This document shows, in pieces, positions 24,268-36,190 of a stretch of DNA of 64,000 bases. The stretch's first letter is position 1. Each line of letters starts with the position of its first letter. The notes beneath the pieces were generated by a model. That model was not told the origin of the DNA. It was given only the letters and a program-made list of their open reading frames with translations, and made no database searches. The stretch covers positions 2,716,803 through 2,780,802 of the forward strand of contig CM021314.1 in the NCBI GenBank assembly GCA_010645155.1, given 5' to 3'. A program made the translations under genes and the position numbers. Origin of the DNA: Tigriopus japonicus. Taxonomy: Eukaryota > Arthropoda > Copepoda > Harpacticoida > Harpacticidae.

Positions 24268-26273
24268 CATATGTAATCTATAAAACTCTGCGACGTTGAA
24301 TGACGATTACCAGATCTCATAGAAGATTAGCCTGAAAAATCGTTTAAAGAGCATTGGTTATTTTGGTTAATGCGAACGTGAGGCGAACTCAGACCATCTA
24401 ACCTTAACATATATGAATGGATCTAGGGAAAGAAAAAAATGATAAAAGTAAAGAATTAGAACATGTGTTTTAGAGCTTTCATATTTTTTTGAACTTCACA
24501 ATAGTGTACGAAATCCCACCAAGAAAGACAAAATAATTATAGGTGGATAACTATAAGCTAAAAAAATCACTTAAATATTTATTTTGAAGGATATTTTTGC
24601 CAAGAAATCTGAAAAATATACAAGTCTGTTAAAAATGACTAAATTAACAAATGTTATGGTAACGAAAAGTTCCATGGAATGTTAAAACAAAAGTATATTT
24701 CGCAAAATCGTAAAAAAAACATGTTGCTATCACAGACTAGGCCCCAGACTCTCGAAAATGTTTTTTTTTTGTGTGTGTTACTAGATCTAGATAACGCTAA
24801 AGAAAGGGGTAATGGTGACGATGTGAGGTCCGGACGAAAGAACAACAAAGGAGTGTTGCCAGATATTACAAAATCAGTAGTTTCAAGTTAAATAAAGGCA
24901 AATGCCATTATTTGTATTGCCACCATCAATCAGGAAGTTCAAGTTATAACGAAAGTAGATTTTGCAATCTGTTTACATAGATCATGCCAATAAAGGTTCA
25001 TCCAGTCATTGGATCATAAAATAAGATGGATTCAAGCCCTTCCATGCATATTTTCCGGTCAAAGTCTCCTATTTGCTGTATTTTTTTTCTCTTACACTTC
25101 CTGGTATGTTTGGATTTTTTAAAGCTTCATGAAAAAGCCGCTGGCGCTAGTGTTCTGACGACGCTTCTTTCACATGAGCTTCAGTAGGTAACGCACTCTA
25201 TGACGTTCCTCGTGAAAAAAAATCATTTTTGAGATTTTTGCGTCCTCGTAGAGGGCCTTTTTGGTGACGTCAGAATTGAGACATCTGTTTTTGCAATTGT
25301 CTGAACAATTTTTCGAGAGAAATTTAAAGAGATGGGTCGCATTGTGCGTGTTACACGTGCGTCGGTGGTTCCACAAATGTACCCATTTTTATCTGCTAAG
25401 TACTGCTATTGTGAATGTAGCTCTTTTCCAACAGTTTTGTGTTTGCTGTGGCTAATTGTAAGAGCTAAATTGTTAGAAATGGATGAGCTACATAGCAAAA
25501 ACTGCGGTCCCAGACTTATCAGCCGCCCTGTATGAAATATGATTTTATCGATAGTCACTAGATATTTGAATATTGGCGAAACAATCCCAAATGTTTGTGG
25601 ATATACTTTGTTCGATGTTGTAATGCGTAATTTTATTGTGCAATACCCTGAGACTCGTATCCTTGAAACGATATAGCAAGCCTTGTTTTGCAAAACAAGG
25701 CTCACTATAAAAATGAAGCAAAATGATATTTGTTTTTAATCCATTTTTGCGATTAATTACGCTTTTGACGGGTTGAGTCCATGAGCCTTATTCAGTAGTT
25801 GTCATTTAGTAAATTTCTCAAGGTTAACCTAAACAATGCTGATGCAAAAAGTAAAATTTCGTTGATATTTAGACCAATCAATTTGAAATAATCTTTTTTC
25901 CCCAAATAACAAAAAAAAAACTACCCAAATCCATTCATGAACTCGTACCATTCGATTTTTTTGTTGAAAAAAAAACATTTATGTATTCATGAATAATTTC
26001 GGAATCCCCCGGCGAAATCTCGAAAATCTGCATCCTTTGATCTTCTACGAAGTTATTTGTTTTCCTCATTTTGAATCATCTTTTTGAGCCCACGTCATGG
26101 CAAAACTTGGCGATTTGCCCACCTCCGAACACCCCAAGCAAAACATTTTCGCACTCAGTGCATTTCCCCCTTTGACTTGACCTGAATATTCAAAGTGCAA
26201 TCGCACTCACACTGACTTGTCCACCAAATTGAAGCCGAACAATCCCCGATTGCTATTTCAACAGTCCAGCTCA
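24268..26273. other. Intergenic region, no recognised gene; possible mariner-type end
   Basis: Mostly AT-rich unique sequence. Near 25500-25532, read on the minus strand, TACAGGGCGGCTGATAAGTC resembles the terminal repeats of mariner/Tc1 elements and is preceded by TA; the body may extend left to about 25180. No transposase frame is seen. Downstream of 26040 lies the 3' flank of the acyl-CoA synthetase gene (minus-strand AATAAA at 26274-26279). Confidence 0.4.
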
Positions 26274-26395
26274 TTTATTGCCCTTCTGGGTAAATATATA
26301 TCAGGTGTCGAAAATATAAATACATATTTGTGATCGTCGAATGTTTGAAGAAATTGCGATTTTTCGTTGTTCTTTCGATCTGCTCGCGCTCAAAT

Positions 26396-29300
26396 TTAGT
26401 AGCCAAAGGATCCCTTGAACACTTGGGCCTTGAGCTCGCGTCTCAAGATCTTTCCCGTTTGATTCTTGGGCAACGTTTCAACGAACATCACGCCTGCGCC
26501 CAATTTCTTGTGAGGGGCCACTCTTTCGGCCACAAAGTCGATGATGTCTTGCTCCAAAACATTCCGATGTTTCCGAACGACATAAGCTCGAGGAAGTTCG
26601 CCCGATCGCTCGTCGGGCACGCCCACCACAGCGACGTCGTTCACGCCCTCGTGTCGACGAATGAGATCCTCTAACTCGGACGGAGCAACCTGAATCGGGA
26701 TTTGGTGGTGGTTAATTATTAACCCTTTATTGGTTTTGGGATTAGCAGAAATGTTTACTTTGAATCAGCCGATATTTCTATTAACACCTCAAAGAAAAGG
26801 CGAGGAAAAATTGTACATTTTGTCTTTATGTTACTTGTTTTTTTTTAAATAACTGCAAATTTGCAAGGCAAAATAATGAAAACGAGTTTGAAAATAAATT
26901 CTTTTAACTTGCATGCTACTTTCGGTTTCATTTCGAGATTATTTCGTTCAATGAAATCAACCCTAATTTTAAAATACATTTCGAACATCAATCAAATATG
27001 AAAAATGTATTTTAAAAATGACGAGGTTTTTAAGGGTAAATTATAAAAACTTCGGAAACATTTGTCTGATGCTAATAAGCTACAAAATCAAAAAGACTCT
27101 TTTAGGTTTTATGAAGATGTTTTGCTTATTTACCTGTAGGCCTTTCACTTTGATGAGCTCCTTGAGCCTGTCCACAATCATGAATTGACCTGTTTCGTCA
27201 TATTTGGCGATATCGCCCGTCCGAAGCCATCCATCAACGATGGTCTTGTCTGTGGCCTTCTTATTTTTGAAATAGCCCTTCATCACCTATGATTTAGAAA
27301 GATATTCACTAGACAGTTTTTAAAGGAAAATGATGAATTCATGCAACCGCTTACCTGAGGTCCAGACACACAAAGTTCGCCATCTTGATTGGGTCCCAAA
27401 GCCGCACCCGTTTCAAGGTCCACAATCTTGGCAATGGTATTGGGAATGGGATGGCCACACCCACCGAGAACTGCGTTTTCCTCGGGTTGAATGTGGCTCA
27501 CGGGCGAAGACTCGGTCATACCAAAACCTAATTGGTTTGCCATTACAACTTAGGCATATTCGAAAAGAGACATATATTTAAGCGACATCTCCGTACCTTC
27601 CCTGAAGTTTACTACGTTGGGTGCACATTTGGCCATGAGCTTTTCAATGAGGGCGGGGCCGAAAGGGGCGGCTCCACCAATGACGGCCTCCAAACTGGCC
27701 AAATGTTGAGCCTTCACGGCCGGATTGGTGGACAAGAAACTCACCAATGGAGGTACCAGATGCAAGAAGGTCGGCTACAAAGAATCAAAGTTTCTTTCAC
27801 CTTTTTCGAAATGGAAGCACATTTTTCACATTGCTTGACAGGTTGAAGGAAAAATTTGTTCTTTTAGTTCTATCTTATTACTTTTCTCCCGAACAGCAAT
27901 CGCAAAACTGTGAAGAAAAAAAATCACAACTTTTCTATGATATTTCAATGCATGGCAAGCTACACAATAAATCTAATTCGAGACGAACTACAGAGGTTAA
28001 TTTGATCCTGAGATTCAATAAAAGGTCCAAAAGCCTTCCTTCTTACCTTATAAGTGACCAAGGCCTTCAAGTACGCCTCGGGCTCAAACTTGGGCAGAGT
28101 AATAATCTTGGCACCCAAATGCAGACCCAGATTCATAATGGCGGTCATGGCATAGATATGGAAAAAGGGTAGAACGGCCACGGTGATTTCTTGATTGCTC
28201 TTGGAAGTGGGATTACATTCCCGGAGGTTATTCACTTTCGGATGAAGTAATTGGACCAAGTTGGACACCATATTAAAATGGGTCAAACTCACACCCTTGG
28301 GCGGACCCGTTGTGCCCGATGAATAAGGTAAGGCGGCTAAATCGTTGTGAGGATCACAGGTTCGATCTTGATCGTACAACGATCCGTCATCGTAAATGAG
28401 CATCTCAATGAACGAGGCGCAATCCGCGGGTTTCTCCTCCATCCCCAAAACGATAATCTTCTCAATGCCCGAGTAGATTTCGCAAGCTTGGCGAATATTG
28501 GGCAAAAACAGGCCAATCGTGATGATGAAACGAGCTTGGGAATTCTCCAATTGACGAGCAATCTCCTCTAATAAATGGAATTGCATCAAGAGCTGAAGTC
28601 CCTCATCATTGGTGATATTGGCTTACCCGGTCGGTAGGTGGGGTTCATGGTGGTGGGCGTCAATCCCACGCCCACCGCGCCCAAAAAGGCGATGGGAAAC
28701 TCGGGAATATTGGGCACGACCATGGCGAACACATCCCCTTTCTTGGCTCCCATTCGAATGAGGGCACTGCCAAACTTTCGGGACATGCCGTAAGCCATGT
28801 CATACGTGTACTGACGACCCGTCATGCCGCAAATCTGTCATCCAATAAGAAAATAATGTTCTAGAGATCTGTTATTTCTATTTTATACAGAAGTTGGATC
28901 GATCTTGAGTTTGGGGTTGTTGGGCCAAAAGTCAAATCCAGTTGAATATCCACAAAAAACGGATGGATATAATGTTCCATAACAAGTCATAAAATAAGCT
29001 TTTAAATAAAATAAAAATAAAGATGATGGTTTAGCGCAGCTCATAAAGCCTGCGACCGAGCTTTGCTCGGGTTCATGGGTTCGAGCCCAGGTCTTGCCCC
29101 ATCTCCTTTTCACACAAATCTAGCGGATACCTCGCCTCGAATAGTGCCAAGGAACACCCAGAATGGGCCTTAACACATCGTGAAAATCTTCACACTGCTA
29201 CAAAAAACCTAGTACCACAAAAAAAAAACTTGTAACCATTTTTGTATATCGTATCCAATGAGTAAAATACTCGCGATTATTATAATACGTAAACATTGCT

Positions 29301-30443
29301 TAACATCTTTTCATATAGTGATTTTGACCAAAACATCTTCTGATGGAAATTTGTGTAGTATACTAAAAACATATTTAATTTATTAAGGAACTACTTCAGT
29401 TCAGATTAATTTTGACCTTTTTCACGTTTCGTTCATATTAATCTCCATAAGATAAGCAAAAAGCTCATAAAAACGATAAGCGTGCGCTCCAACACGGTTT
29501 TCATGAAATCACTTAACTACAAATCTATCAAGTACCGCATCCCTCGGGCTGTCCTTTCTCCAATACGAATCCATTGACACTATCCTGGACTTTGTACATG
29601 CTTTAAGACCTGGAGTGAACTTCTCGTGTTAAGAAGCCAATTTTAAGCTCGTACGTTTTTTTCCGCGTCATGGCACACTACATACGAGCACGCTATATTA
29701 TTAACATTAGTGAATTTCAAGCCTGTTGGGTCATGATCTAACTAAATTTTTTGATTGAACTACGTTTAGACATCCTCGTTTTAGAAGCCTGAAGACTTTA
29801 AACAGGCCCTAGGTCAATTAATGAAGTTTGGTTGAGACGTGCACCAAGAACAAATGATCTTACGGGTCAGTTGTTCCGGTGATTCGAAAGCATAGTAAGA
29901 CACAGTAGCAATAACCATGCTCGCTTTGAGTCTCAGTACATAAGCCACGTTTTTGCCATTGAAAAACGCCTATTTTCTATGGTTATTGCCCATGCCCTTA
30001 CCCGCCATTCTTATATTTCATCTGTCTTCGCTTTTGATCCTTTCAAAAGAAATCAAATTCTTCACTCCAAAATAATTACATCCAACTTGCATCCATGTAT
30101 TCAGCGTCTCCGTGTTGGCTTGACTTGAATCAATCATGCCCGATGTCTCTCTTACCATGGCAATGTTGTCGGGCCATTGATGGACGTTCTTCCACACGAA
30201 ATCGGCCAAGTTGCATTCGGGCAATTCCACGTCCGTGTACGGACTCCGTACCACCTTGTCCTCATCGGCGGCGGGCACCACCAACGGCGCATACTTGCAC
30301 AACGGGCCGGCAGTCGCACCCGTGCTCAGAAGCCGTCGACCGCTACACGGGAACGTGGGGAACTGAATCCGATTGGCCGTGGTCCATGACGAGGCGGCCA
30401 ATCGAACGGGCGACCGCACACACCGCAGCAACCTCACCGGCAT
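26396..30443 (-). CDS. 4-coumarate-CoA ligase / luciferase-like acyl-CoA synthetase
   Basis: Member of the adenylate-forming (ANL) superfamily: activates a carboxylic acid with ATP to an acyl-AMP and transfers it to CoA. Seven exons in consistent phase (1815 nt, 604 aa): 30443-30156, 28834-28627, 28567-28047, 27774-27597, 27527-27355, 27286-27134, 26689-26396. The N-terminus [19 protein letters not shown] ... RRLLSTG is Arg-rich and Ser-rich without acids, like a mitochondrial targeting peptide. Core motifs in order: [23 protein letters not shown]-loop [54 protein letters not shown] and [13 protein letters not shown] with the late catalytic Lys. It ends KGSFGY, so there is no peroxisomal SKL signal. 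The substrate cannot be told from sequence. An in-frame ATG 71 codons upstream (30656) is less likely the start. The 1.3-kb first intron holds a SINE. AATAAA lies about 117 bp after the stop. Confidence 0.93.
29022..29295 (+). mobile_element. tRNA-derived SINE, copy 2 (in acyl-CoA synthetase intron)
   Basis: Same modular order as 10899-11131: A-box-like TTAGCGCAGCTC, B box GGTTCGAGCCC (29078-29088), body CTAGCGGATACCTCGCCTCG through CCCAGAATGGGCC, and a tail with ATCCAATGAG and CTCGCGATTATTATAAT. It is antisense to the host gene. Confidence 0.75.
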
Positions 30444-30657
30444 CACGGAATAACGGCAAGAAAACGGAGAGAGAAGGAGAGGGATCTGGGTGATGGACTC
30501 CAAGAGTCCAAACAAAATGGCCAAATATTGCAGCGAGTGTACTAGGGAGATTGTTGTGTGACGACTGAGGAACGAGAACAAGGACGCGGGGGAGACGAGG
30601 CGAGTGCATGCATGCATGTACTCAGTGCAGTTTCTCGCCTTTCGGGGCGCTTTCAAC

Positions 30658-31378
30658 TAGTGATGGGAGCCAAACAGGAGCTTGGGCAAGCGGTCCGGTA
30701 CAGTACCTTGGACTTGCCGAAACTTGGGTCTACTTGGGTGCCTGTACAAGTATTTTTCCCACCTTACAGGTTTGCCAAATTTGCTAGGAATGAAGACTAA
30801 ACCTTCGGCATCAGAATTTCAATCAACCAGAAAGTTTCAGCGAAATAGGGCCCATGCCCTTGTTAGGATGGATTTTTAGATGAAAATACACAATTCAAAG
30901 CTTTTGTATCGAGAAATGCAAAAGCTTTTGAGAATATTTCAAAAAAAAAAAAAAAGAGTTGGCATCTTATATTTTTTTCTAGCAACTCTGAGTGACCGAG
31001 CTTGTTCCCAAGTGTGACTGTTAAATCTCATTCTTGATTGGCCCGAAAAGTGTATTCATGTGTGGCTTAGAACGGAAAGTAAAGAAAAAACATGGTTTTG
31101 CAAATGCTATCCAAATCAAAATTTTTTTTGTTTCACTTCCACTGTTTATTGCTAAATTATTAAGGTCAAAAGATCATTGAAAATGCAACTTGACGTTCTT
31201 TTCTTCTAAGTCACACTGCAAGCATCTGAAATCTTCTAAGAGCAACTGCCGGCAACTGCATCTTCCAATGTTCCATGAGCTTGCCAAGTGTATTGGTGTA
31301 TTGCCCAAGTAATGCTTGTCAACAACTTGTGGTTGGGGTGTTTGTGATGACTCATTACTTGCCCAAGTCACATCACTA
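30658..31378. mobile_element. Nonautonomous hAT-type element, family 1, uninterrupted copy
   Basis: 721 bp, ends TAGTGATGGGAGCC and CAAGTCACATCACTA. The flanks CTTTCAAC (30650-30657) and CTTTCAGC (31379-31386) are a 7/8 match of an 8-bp duplication. Nearly the whole sequence matches 34613-35691 except for an extra 365 bp in the latter. It contains an A-run near 30940 and no transposase. Its left edge is about 215 bp upstream of the acyl-CoA synthetase start. Confidence 0.85.
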
Positions 31379-31386
31379 CTTTCAGC

Positions 31387-33357
31387 CGAGGATAGCTCGC
31401 TTTATTTGTGATTACTGCTCGCCAGAGGGCGCGAGGTTTTTTCGCTGTCGCTCTATTGCCCCTACTAGGTCACTGTAGTCAAAGGGTCTGGTCATGGAGT
31501 GCGTCATCCGGTGCAATTGAACTTATGTCGACTTAGTGACTCGCGTCCTTGCGCGCCCGTTGACCCGCTGCCTACGCTCTCTGGAGTTGTTTCACTTGCC
31601 TGAGCCAATCACCACTCCTTATCATTGCAAAAACTACCATGATCTAGCTCTTTCAATCCCTTCAAAACTAAGATGCAAAATTAATCCTTATGAAGAGCAA
31701 TGACTTAAAGATTTTAGCTTTGATGTGTTGCTTTCAACGCTCAATTCCAGTCAGCATGGTCAAGTAATTGGCATGCGAAAAAGCAGATTATTGCATTATT
31801 TTTAATTATGCTGAAGGGTAGTCAACGCCTCAAAAACTGGAAACACTAAAAGCAGGTGAAGTCCTAGTGCTGATTTGGGGAACAGGCCACCCACCTCTCT
31901 ATAGTTCCATTCACTAACAATCCCTAAACAGCATTTCAAGCACCTTCAAAACTGCGATAAATTACAGAATCTTGTGCAAAAGAGGCGTCATTAGAAAGAA
32001 CACTAGCAACAGTGGCTTATAAAAAGCCAAACACAACAAAAGGTGCAAGAGAAAAAGATGCAGCCAATTGGAGCCTTTAACTAAAAAATATCCAAGTAAG
32101 GGCTTAAACATGTCTTATTTTGGAATCCAATGACTGGGTAAATCATGATTGGCATCATCTGTATAAATTGATTGCAATATCAAATTTTGTGTTTTAACTT
32201 GAACTTCCTGTTTGACGGTGGCAAGGACAACAGCGAACATTTGAAGCTTCAGAAAAGCCAAACAACTTGAACCAATTGATACTTCTTTTCCATGAGCTTT
32301 TTTTAATGTAGACCATTGCTTTCTTTAAAAACCTGTGTATTATAGATAGTGCGAGCTGTTGCTGTATGAAATCCACTAGATGGGGCACTTTATGACATTA
32401 CTCTATTATGATAGCGCACTAATCGCTTGTTTTATGATCAATGCACTCGTTGATACCTTTATTTTTTTGTAAATTTGGTTTTTAAATATTGCTTTGTTTG
32501 GGGTAAGTTTGAATAACTTTCTAAATGAAAGCGGTGTTGGTTTGTTTGTAAAACCCATTGTCAAATGATCATTAAAGCCACAATAATTAATATTGCTAAA
32601 AGGATGAAATGAAATATGTCAGATTGAACTGCATCACTTGGTTTTGACTAGAGAAGGTTTCAAAGACCTAAATTTACTTTGACATATTTCAACGCCTACA
32701 CGGTATCACTTTTGCCAGCCCTGTTTTTTCAGGGTGCGAAATCAATTGGCATTTGATTATAGCTTTTTACGATTTGTTATTATTTGTTTGTTTCCCATAA
32801 ATACTAGTTGCCCCTGTTTCGTGGCTACTCACTACAGACGCACATGAAAAGCAAAGCCGAAATAAAGTGGCAGCTGAGTTGGTTGTTAAGAAATCTGCCA
32901 ACATTGCGAAAGCCAGCCTGCTTGCTAGCCAAATCAGCACAAAATCTAGGAACAAACAACAACATGAACAGGGCCGTGAAAGAGAAAGAGGAGAGGTGGT
33001 GGAACGGTCACGAAGGCCAGTGCAGTGTAGGGATAGGGCGCACACCGGCATTTATTACTTCAACACCGGCACCGGGAATTTAATTTTGATGTAGACCTTG
33101 AGACAAATATCGACACTGAGACCGACATTTGCGGTTGATATTTAGCTCTAGCATTGCGACAAAAAGCTTATAATATGTGCAATTTCTATCGAGGAACTCT
33201 ATGAAAGAGATGTTTACTTTAGCATTTGGATTTTCAACCATCGGATAGTTTGCATTCCTGGTAGGTTTATAGCTTGTTGATAACAATGTCGACAACGACA
33301 ATATGGAACGCCTAAAATCCGGTTTCGGTATCAATACCCTCTTTTGCCTAACAGTTA
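31387..33357. other. Intergenic, no recognised gene
   Basis: No exon with usable splice sites or a familiar protein. The only structure identified is a solo foldback arm at 32348-32421 (AGTGCGAGCTGTTGC ... CACTTTATGACATTACTC), a diverged match to the 24151-24252 arm. Confidence 0.5.
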
Positions 33358-33385
33358 CTGAAGAGTAGTGATGTGACTTGGTGTG

Positions 33386-34307
33386 TATGAACGTTACATG
33401 GATTGAAAATCCACGTACATAGAAGCCGCCGTACATAAACAAATCCAAGTGGACGGCAAAGTCAATCAGGGTTGCCAAAAAATGCTAGACACGCCATTAC
33501 TATTGGCACAATTTTCTATAAATTATTATTTTTGGTATGTGTACATGTTTCAAAATTTGATTTGCCAAGAGAGTGATATTATCTCCTAAACTAATATTTT
33601 ATGTAGGTTTTTGATATCCTATTTCAAGTCACTGAAATTCTAATGACTTTAGTAATGAATTTGCCTTACAAAACAAAACAAAATTTTGCAAACAACTTTA
33701 AACATGCCTTGATATTTCTTCCAAATTCTTTGCATTTAAGGCAGGATTGTGGACAAATTTTTAAACACTTTTCCTGACCAACCCACTATACAAGGGTTGT
33801 ATAGATCTGCCAACAGTAACTCATTGGTAGATCAAATATCATATAAACATTCCTTGTGGTCAATACTTGACATATGCTTCTATTCTCACAACCATTTTGG
33901 GATAGTAAAATCCCCTAAACAGAGGGGCACATCATCCTTTTGGCACCTCTAACACACTTCCAAACTGGCGAGACTACCATACCAGGTATATAGCTCCCCA
34001 TGACATCATAACTCATTTTCCATTTGCATATACATAATGTTGCCAAGTTCAAGCATGGGTTAGGAGCTGAAATAGGTTTAGTCTTAATCTACCTACAATG
34101 AAGATTATGGAGAGAACTTGCGTAATTATTGAATGAATAAAACAAAAATATTTTTGCAATATGATTTCTGAAAGAAAAATTTGTTTCTACTAACTGCCAT
34201 GTGTGTAGCATATTTTAGCAACCCTGATTGACTTTGCCCTTCACTGAGGTTTGTTTATGTACATCGGCTCCTATGTACGTGGATTTTCAATCCATGTAAC
34301 GTTCATA
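33386..34307. mobile_element. Nested 922-bp inverted-repeat element with 9-bp duplication (Mutator-like candidate)
   Basis: Ends TATGAACGTTACATGG and CCATGTAACGTTCATA. Arms of about 110 bp share AAAATCCACGTACATAG, GTACATAAACAAA and GGCAAAGTCAATCAGGGTTGC. It is flanked by CTTGGTGTG on both sides (33377-33385 and 34308-34316). A 9-bp duplication with long inverted repeats fits Mutator-like elements; no transposase is seen, so the class is inferred. Confidence 0.8.
33746..33850 (+). mobile_element. LINE 3'-end fragment carried inside the nested element
   Basis: Encodes DKFLNTFPDQPTIQGLYRSA then NSNSLVDQISYK, nearly identical to the 19743-19958 remnant. The similarity continues just past it (ATTCCTTGTGG). 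Confidence 0.5.
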
Positions 34308-34612
34308 CTTGGTGTGTTGGGCAAGCTTTTTTTGCGCGAGGTCGCAAGGTAGGGTCACCTAATGGAGATTAGTGTTGTGCTCAGCTATATCAGCAAAAAC
34401 AAATTTGAGTGTCATTTGCAACCCTGTTCAGAAGTCACAAAATTTAGGGACGCCGTTCCGTTCTCCTTGATGAAAAAACAGGTTTTTGAAGATTGGTAAG
34501 CAAAGAGGAATACGATTTCACAAAGGTCAATTGGCGACACTACCTTACGACCTCGCGCAAAAAATCTTGCCCAACACACCAAGTCACATCACTACTGAAG
34601 AGAACTAAAAAG

Positions 34613-35691
34613 TAGTGATGGGAGGCAAACAAGAGCTTGGGCAAGCAGTCCGGTACAGTACCTTGGACTTGCCGAAACTTGGGTCTACTTGGGTGCCTGT
34701 ACAAGTATTTTTCCCACCTTACAGGTTTGCCAAATTTGCTAGGAATGAAGACTAAACCTTCGGCATCAGAATTTCAATTAACCAGAAAGTTTCAGCGAAA
34801 TAGGGCCCATGCCCTTGTTAGGATGGATTTTTAGAGGAAAATACACAATTCAAAGCTTATGTATCGAGAAATGCAAAAGCTTTTGAGAATATTTCAAAAA
34901 AAAAAAAAGAGTTGGCATCTTATATTTTTTTCTAGCAACTCTGAGTGACCCAGCTCGTTCCCAAGTGTGACTGTTAAATCTCATTCTTGATTGGCCCGAA
35001 AAGTGTATTCATGTGTGGCTTAGAACGGAAACTAAAGAAAAAACATGGTTTTGCAAATGCTATCCAAATCAAAATATTTTTTGTTTCACTTCTACTGTTT
35101 ATTGCTAAATTATTAAGGTCAAAAGATCATCGAAAATGCAACTTGACATTCTTTTCTTCTAAGTCACACTGCAAGCATCTTAACTCTTCAAAGAGCAATA
35201 GAGGTTGTGAAGAATTGATTGTTGTCTTTCGCTATGGACGCTGCCAAGACCTGCCGCGTAGACACGCTGTAGGCCAGCCAGCACTGTCCAGACACATAGG
35301 AAGAGACAAATTACCTAATATTTCAAGTAAATTTGTCAACAATGTCACCAACCAATGTCCTTTTTGATATCGGTAAACAATTATGATACTTATTTATCAG
35401 TACAATATCACACATATTTCGAAATAGTTAAAATTATGTTGAGTTTTGTTTCTTCCCGAGTGCATGGACAATGCTGGCTGGCCTTCAGCGATGTCTACGC
35501 AACAGGCTGGTGGGGCGGGAATAGAGGGGGACAACAAACAATTCTTCACAACCTCTATTGCCGGCAACTGCATCTTCCAATGTTCCTTGAGCTTGGGAAG
35601 TGTATTGGTGTATTGCCCAAGTAATGCTTGTCAACAACTTGTGCTTGGGGTGTTTGTGATGACTCATTACTTGCCCAAGTCACATCACTAC
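34613..35691. mobile_element. Nonautonomous hAT-type element, family 1, copy with nested MITE
   Basis: 1079 bp, ends TAGTGATGGGAGGC and CAAGTCACATCACTA with a perfect 8-bp duplication CTAAAAAG (34605-34612 and 35692-35699). It is a close homologue of 30658-31378 and starts 19 bp after the previous hAT element ends. Confidence 0.88.
35196..35560. mobile_element. Nested palindromic MITE inside the hAT copy
   Basis: The ends are mirror images: CAATAGAGGTTGTGAAGAAT on the left and ATTCTTCACAACCTCTATTG on the right. Inner arms also pair (CAGCCAGCACTGTCCA with TGGACAATGCTGGCTGG). The sister copy has AGAGCAACTGCCGGC at the same spot and so shows the empty site. The duplicated target (TA or none) is ambiguous. 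Confidence 0.8.
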
Positions 35692-35699
35692 TAAAAAGG

Positions 35700-36190
35700 G
35701 TCAGCACCAGCGTTGCCAGGTCCTCAGGAAGCAGGGATGGCTTTATCCCGCCCCGTCGAAGAAAATCCTGTCCCTGTGGTCCCGGGGACGGGATAAATCG
35801 GGATTTACTGAATTTTAGATTCTTTTTTTATATTTCAGGGTAAGTATATAGTAATTTTGATTTGGGTTCTAATAAGTCTTGTGATTGGAAACATGTTTTG
35901 GTGAAGTTACTGGATCATTGCCAAATTTCTTTCAATTTTGCCGTTTTAACTTCTTCAAAGTTTTCAACTAGAAAATCCCGTCCCTTGATCCCGAACTTTA
36001 TTTTTTTTGTGTGTGATCGAGTATATATTTCCATGGAATTTGCATGTTAGTAAGCATTTTTACTAGTTATTATGTAGGAAAATCTTGAAATTATTTTGTC
36101 ATGTTTTTTGAAATCGTAGAGGATCCTGTCCTGGATCCCGTTAATCCCTGGGATAATCATCTGACCAAACCTGAAAAGAAGCCTCTCGGC
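35700..36190. repeat. Degenerate repeat rich in GGGATCCC-type motifs
   Basis: Recurrent TATCCCG, CCCGTCCC, GGATCCCG and GGGATAAT words at both ends (35735-35810 and 35970-36160) suggest an old inverted-repeat transposon. The edges are not clear. Confidence 0.3.

Larger units (their letters stand above)
33366..34594. mobile_element. Nonautonomous hAT-type element, family 2, split by a nested insertion
   Basis: Ends TAGTGATGTGACTTGG and CCAAGTCACATCACTA with a perfect 8-bp duplication CTGAAGAG (33358-33365 and 34595-34602). Removing the nested insertion and one copy of its duplication leaves about 298 bp and restores a terminal inverted repeat of about 60 bp (TTGGGCAAG, GCGCGAGGTCG, AAGGTAG on both arms). 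Confidence 0.88.

Noticed and set aside
30444..30656. 71-residue N-terminal extension of the acyl-CoA synthetase from an ATG at 30656
   Set aside because: It begins two bases from a transposon edge and looks unlike coding sequence, while the ATG at 30443 opens a typical mitochondrial leader.
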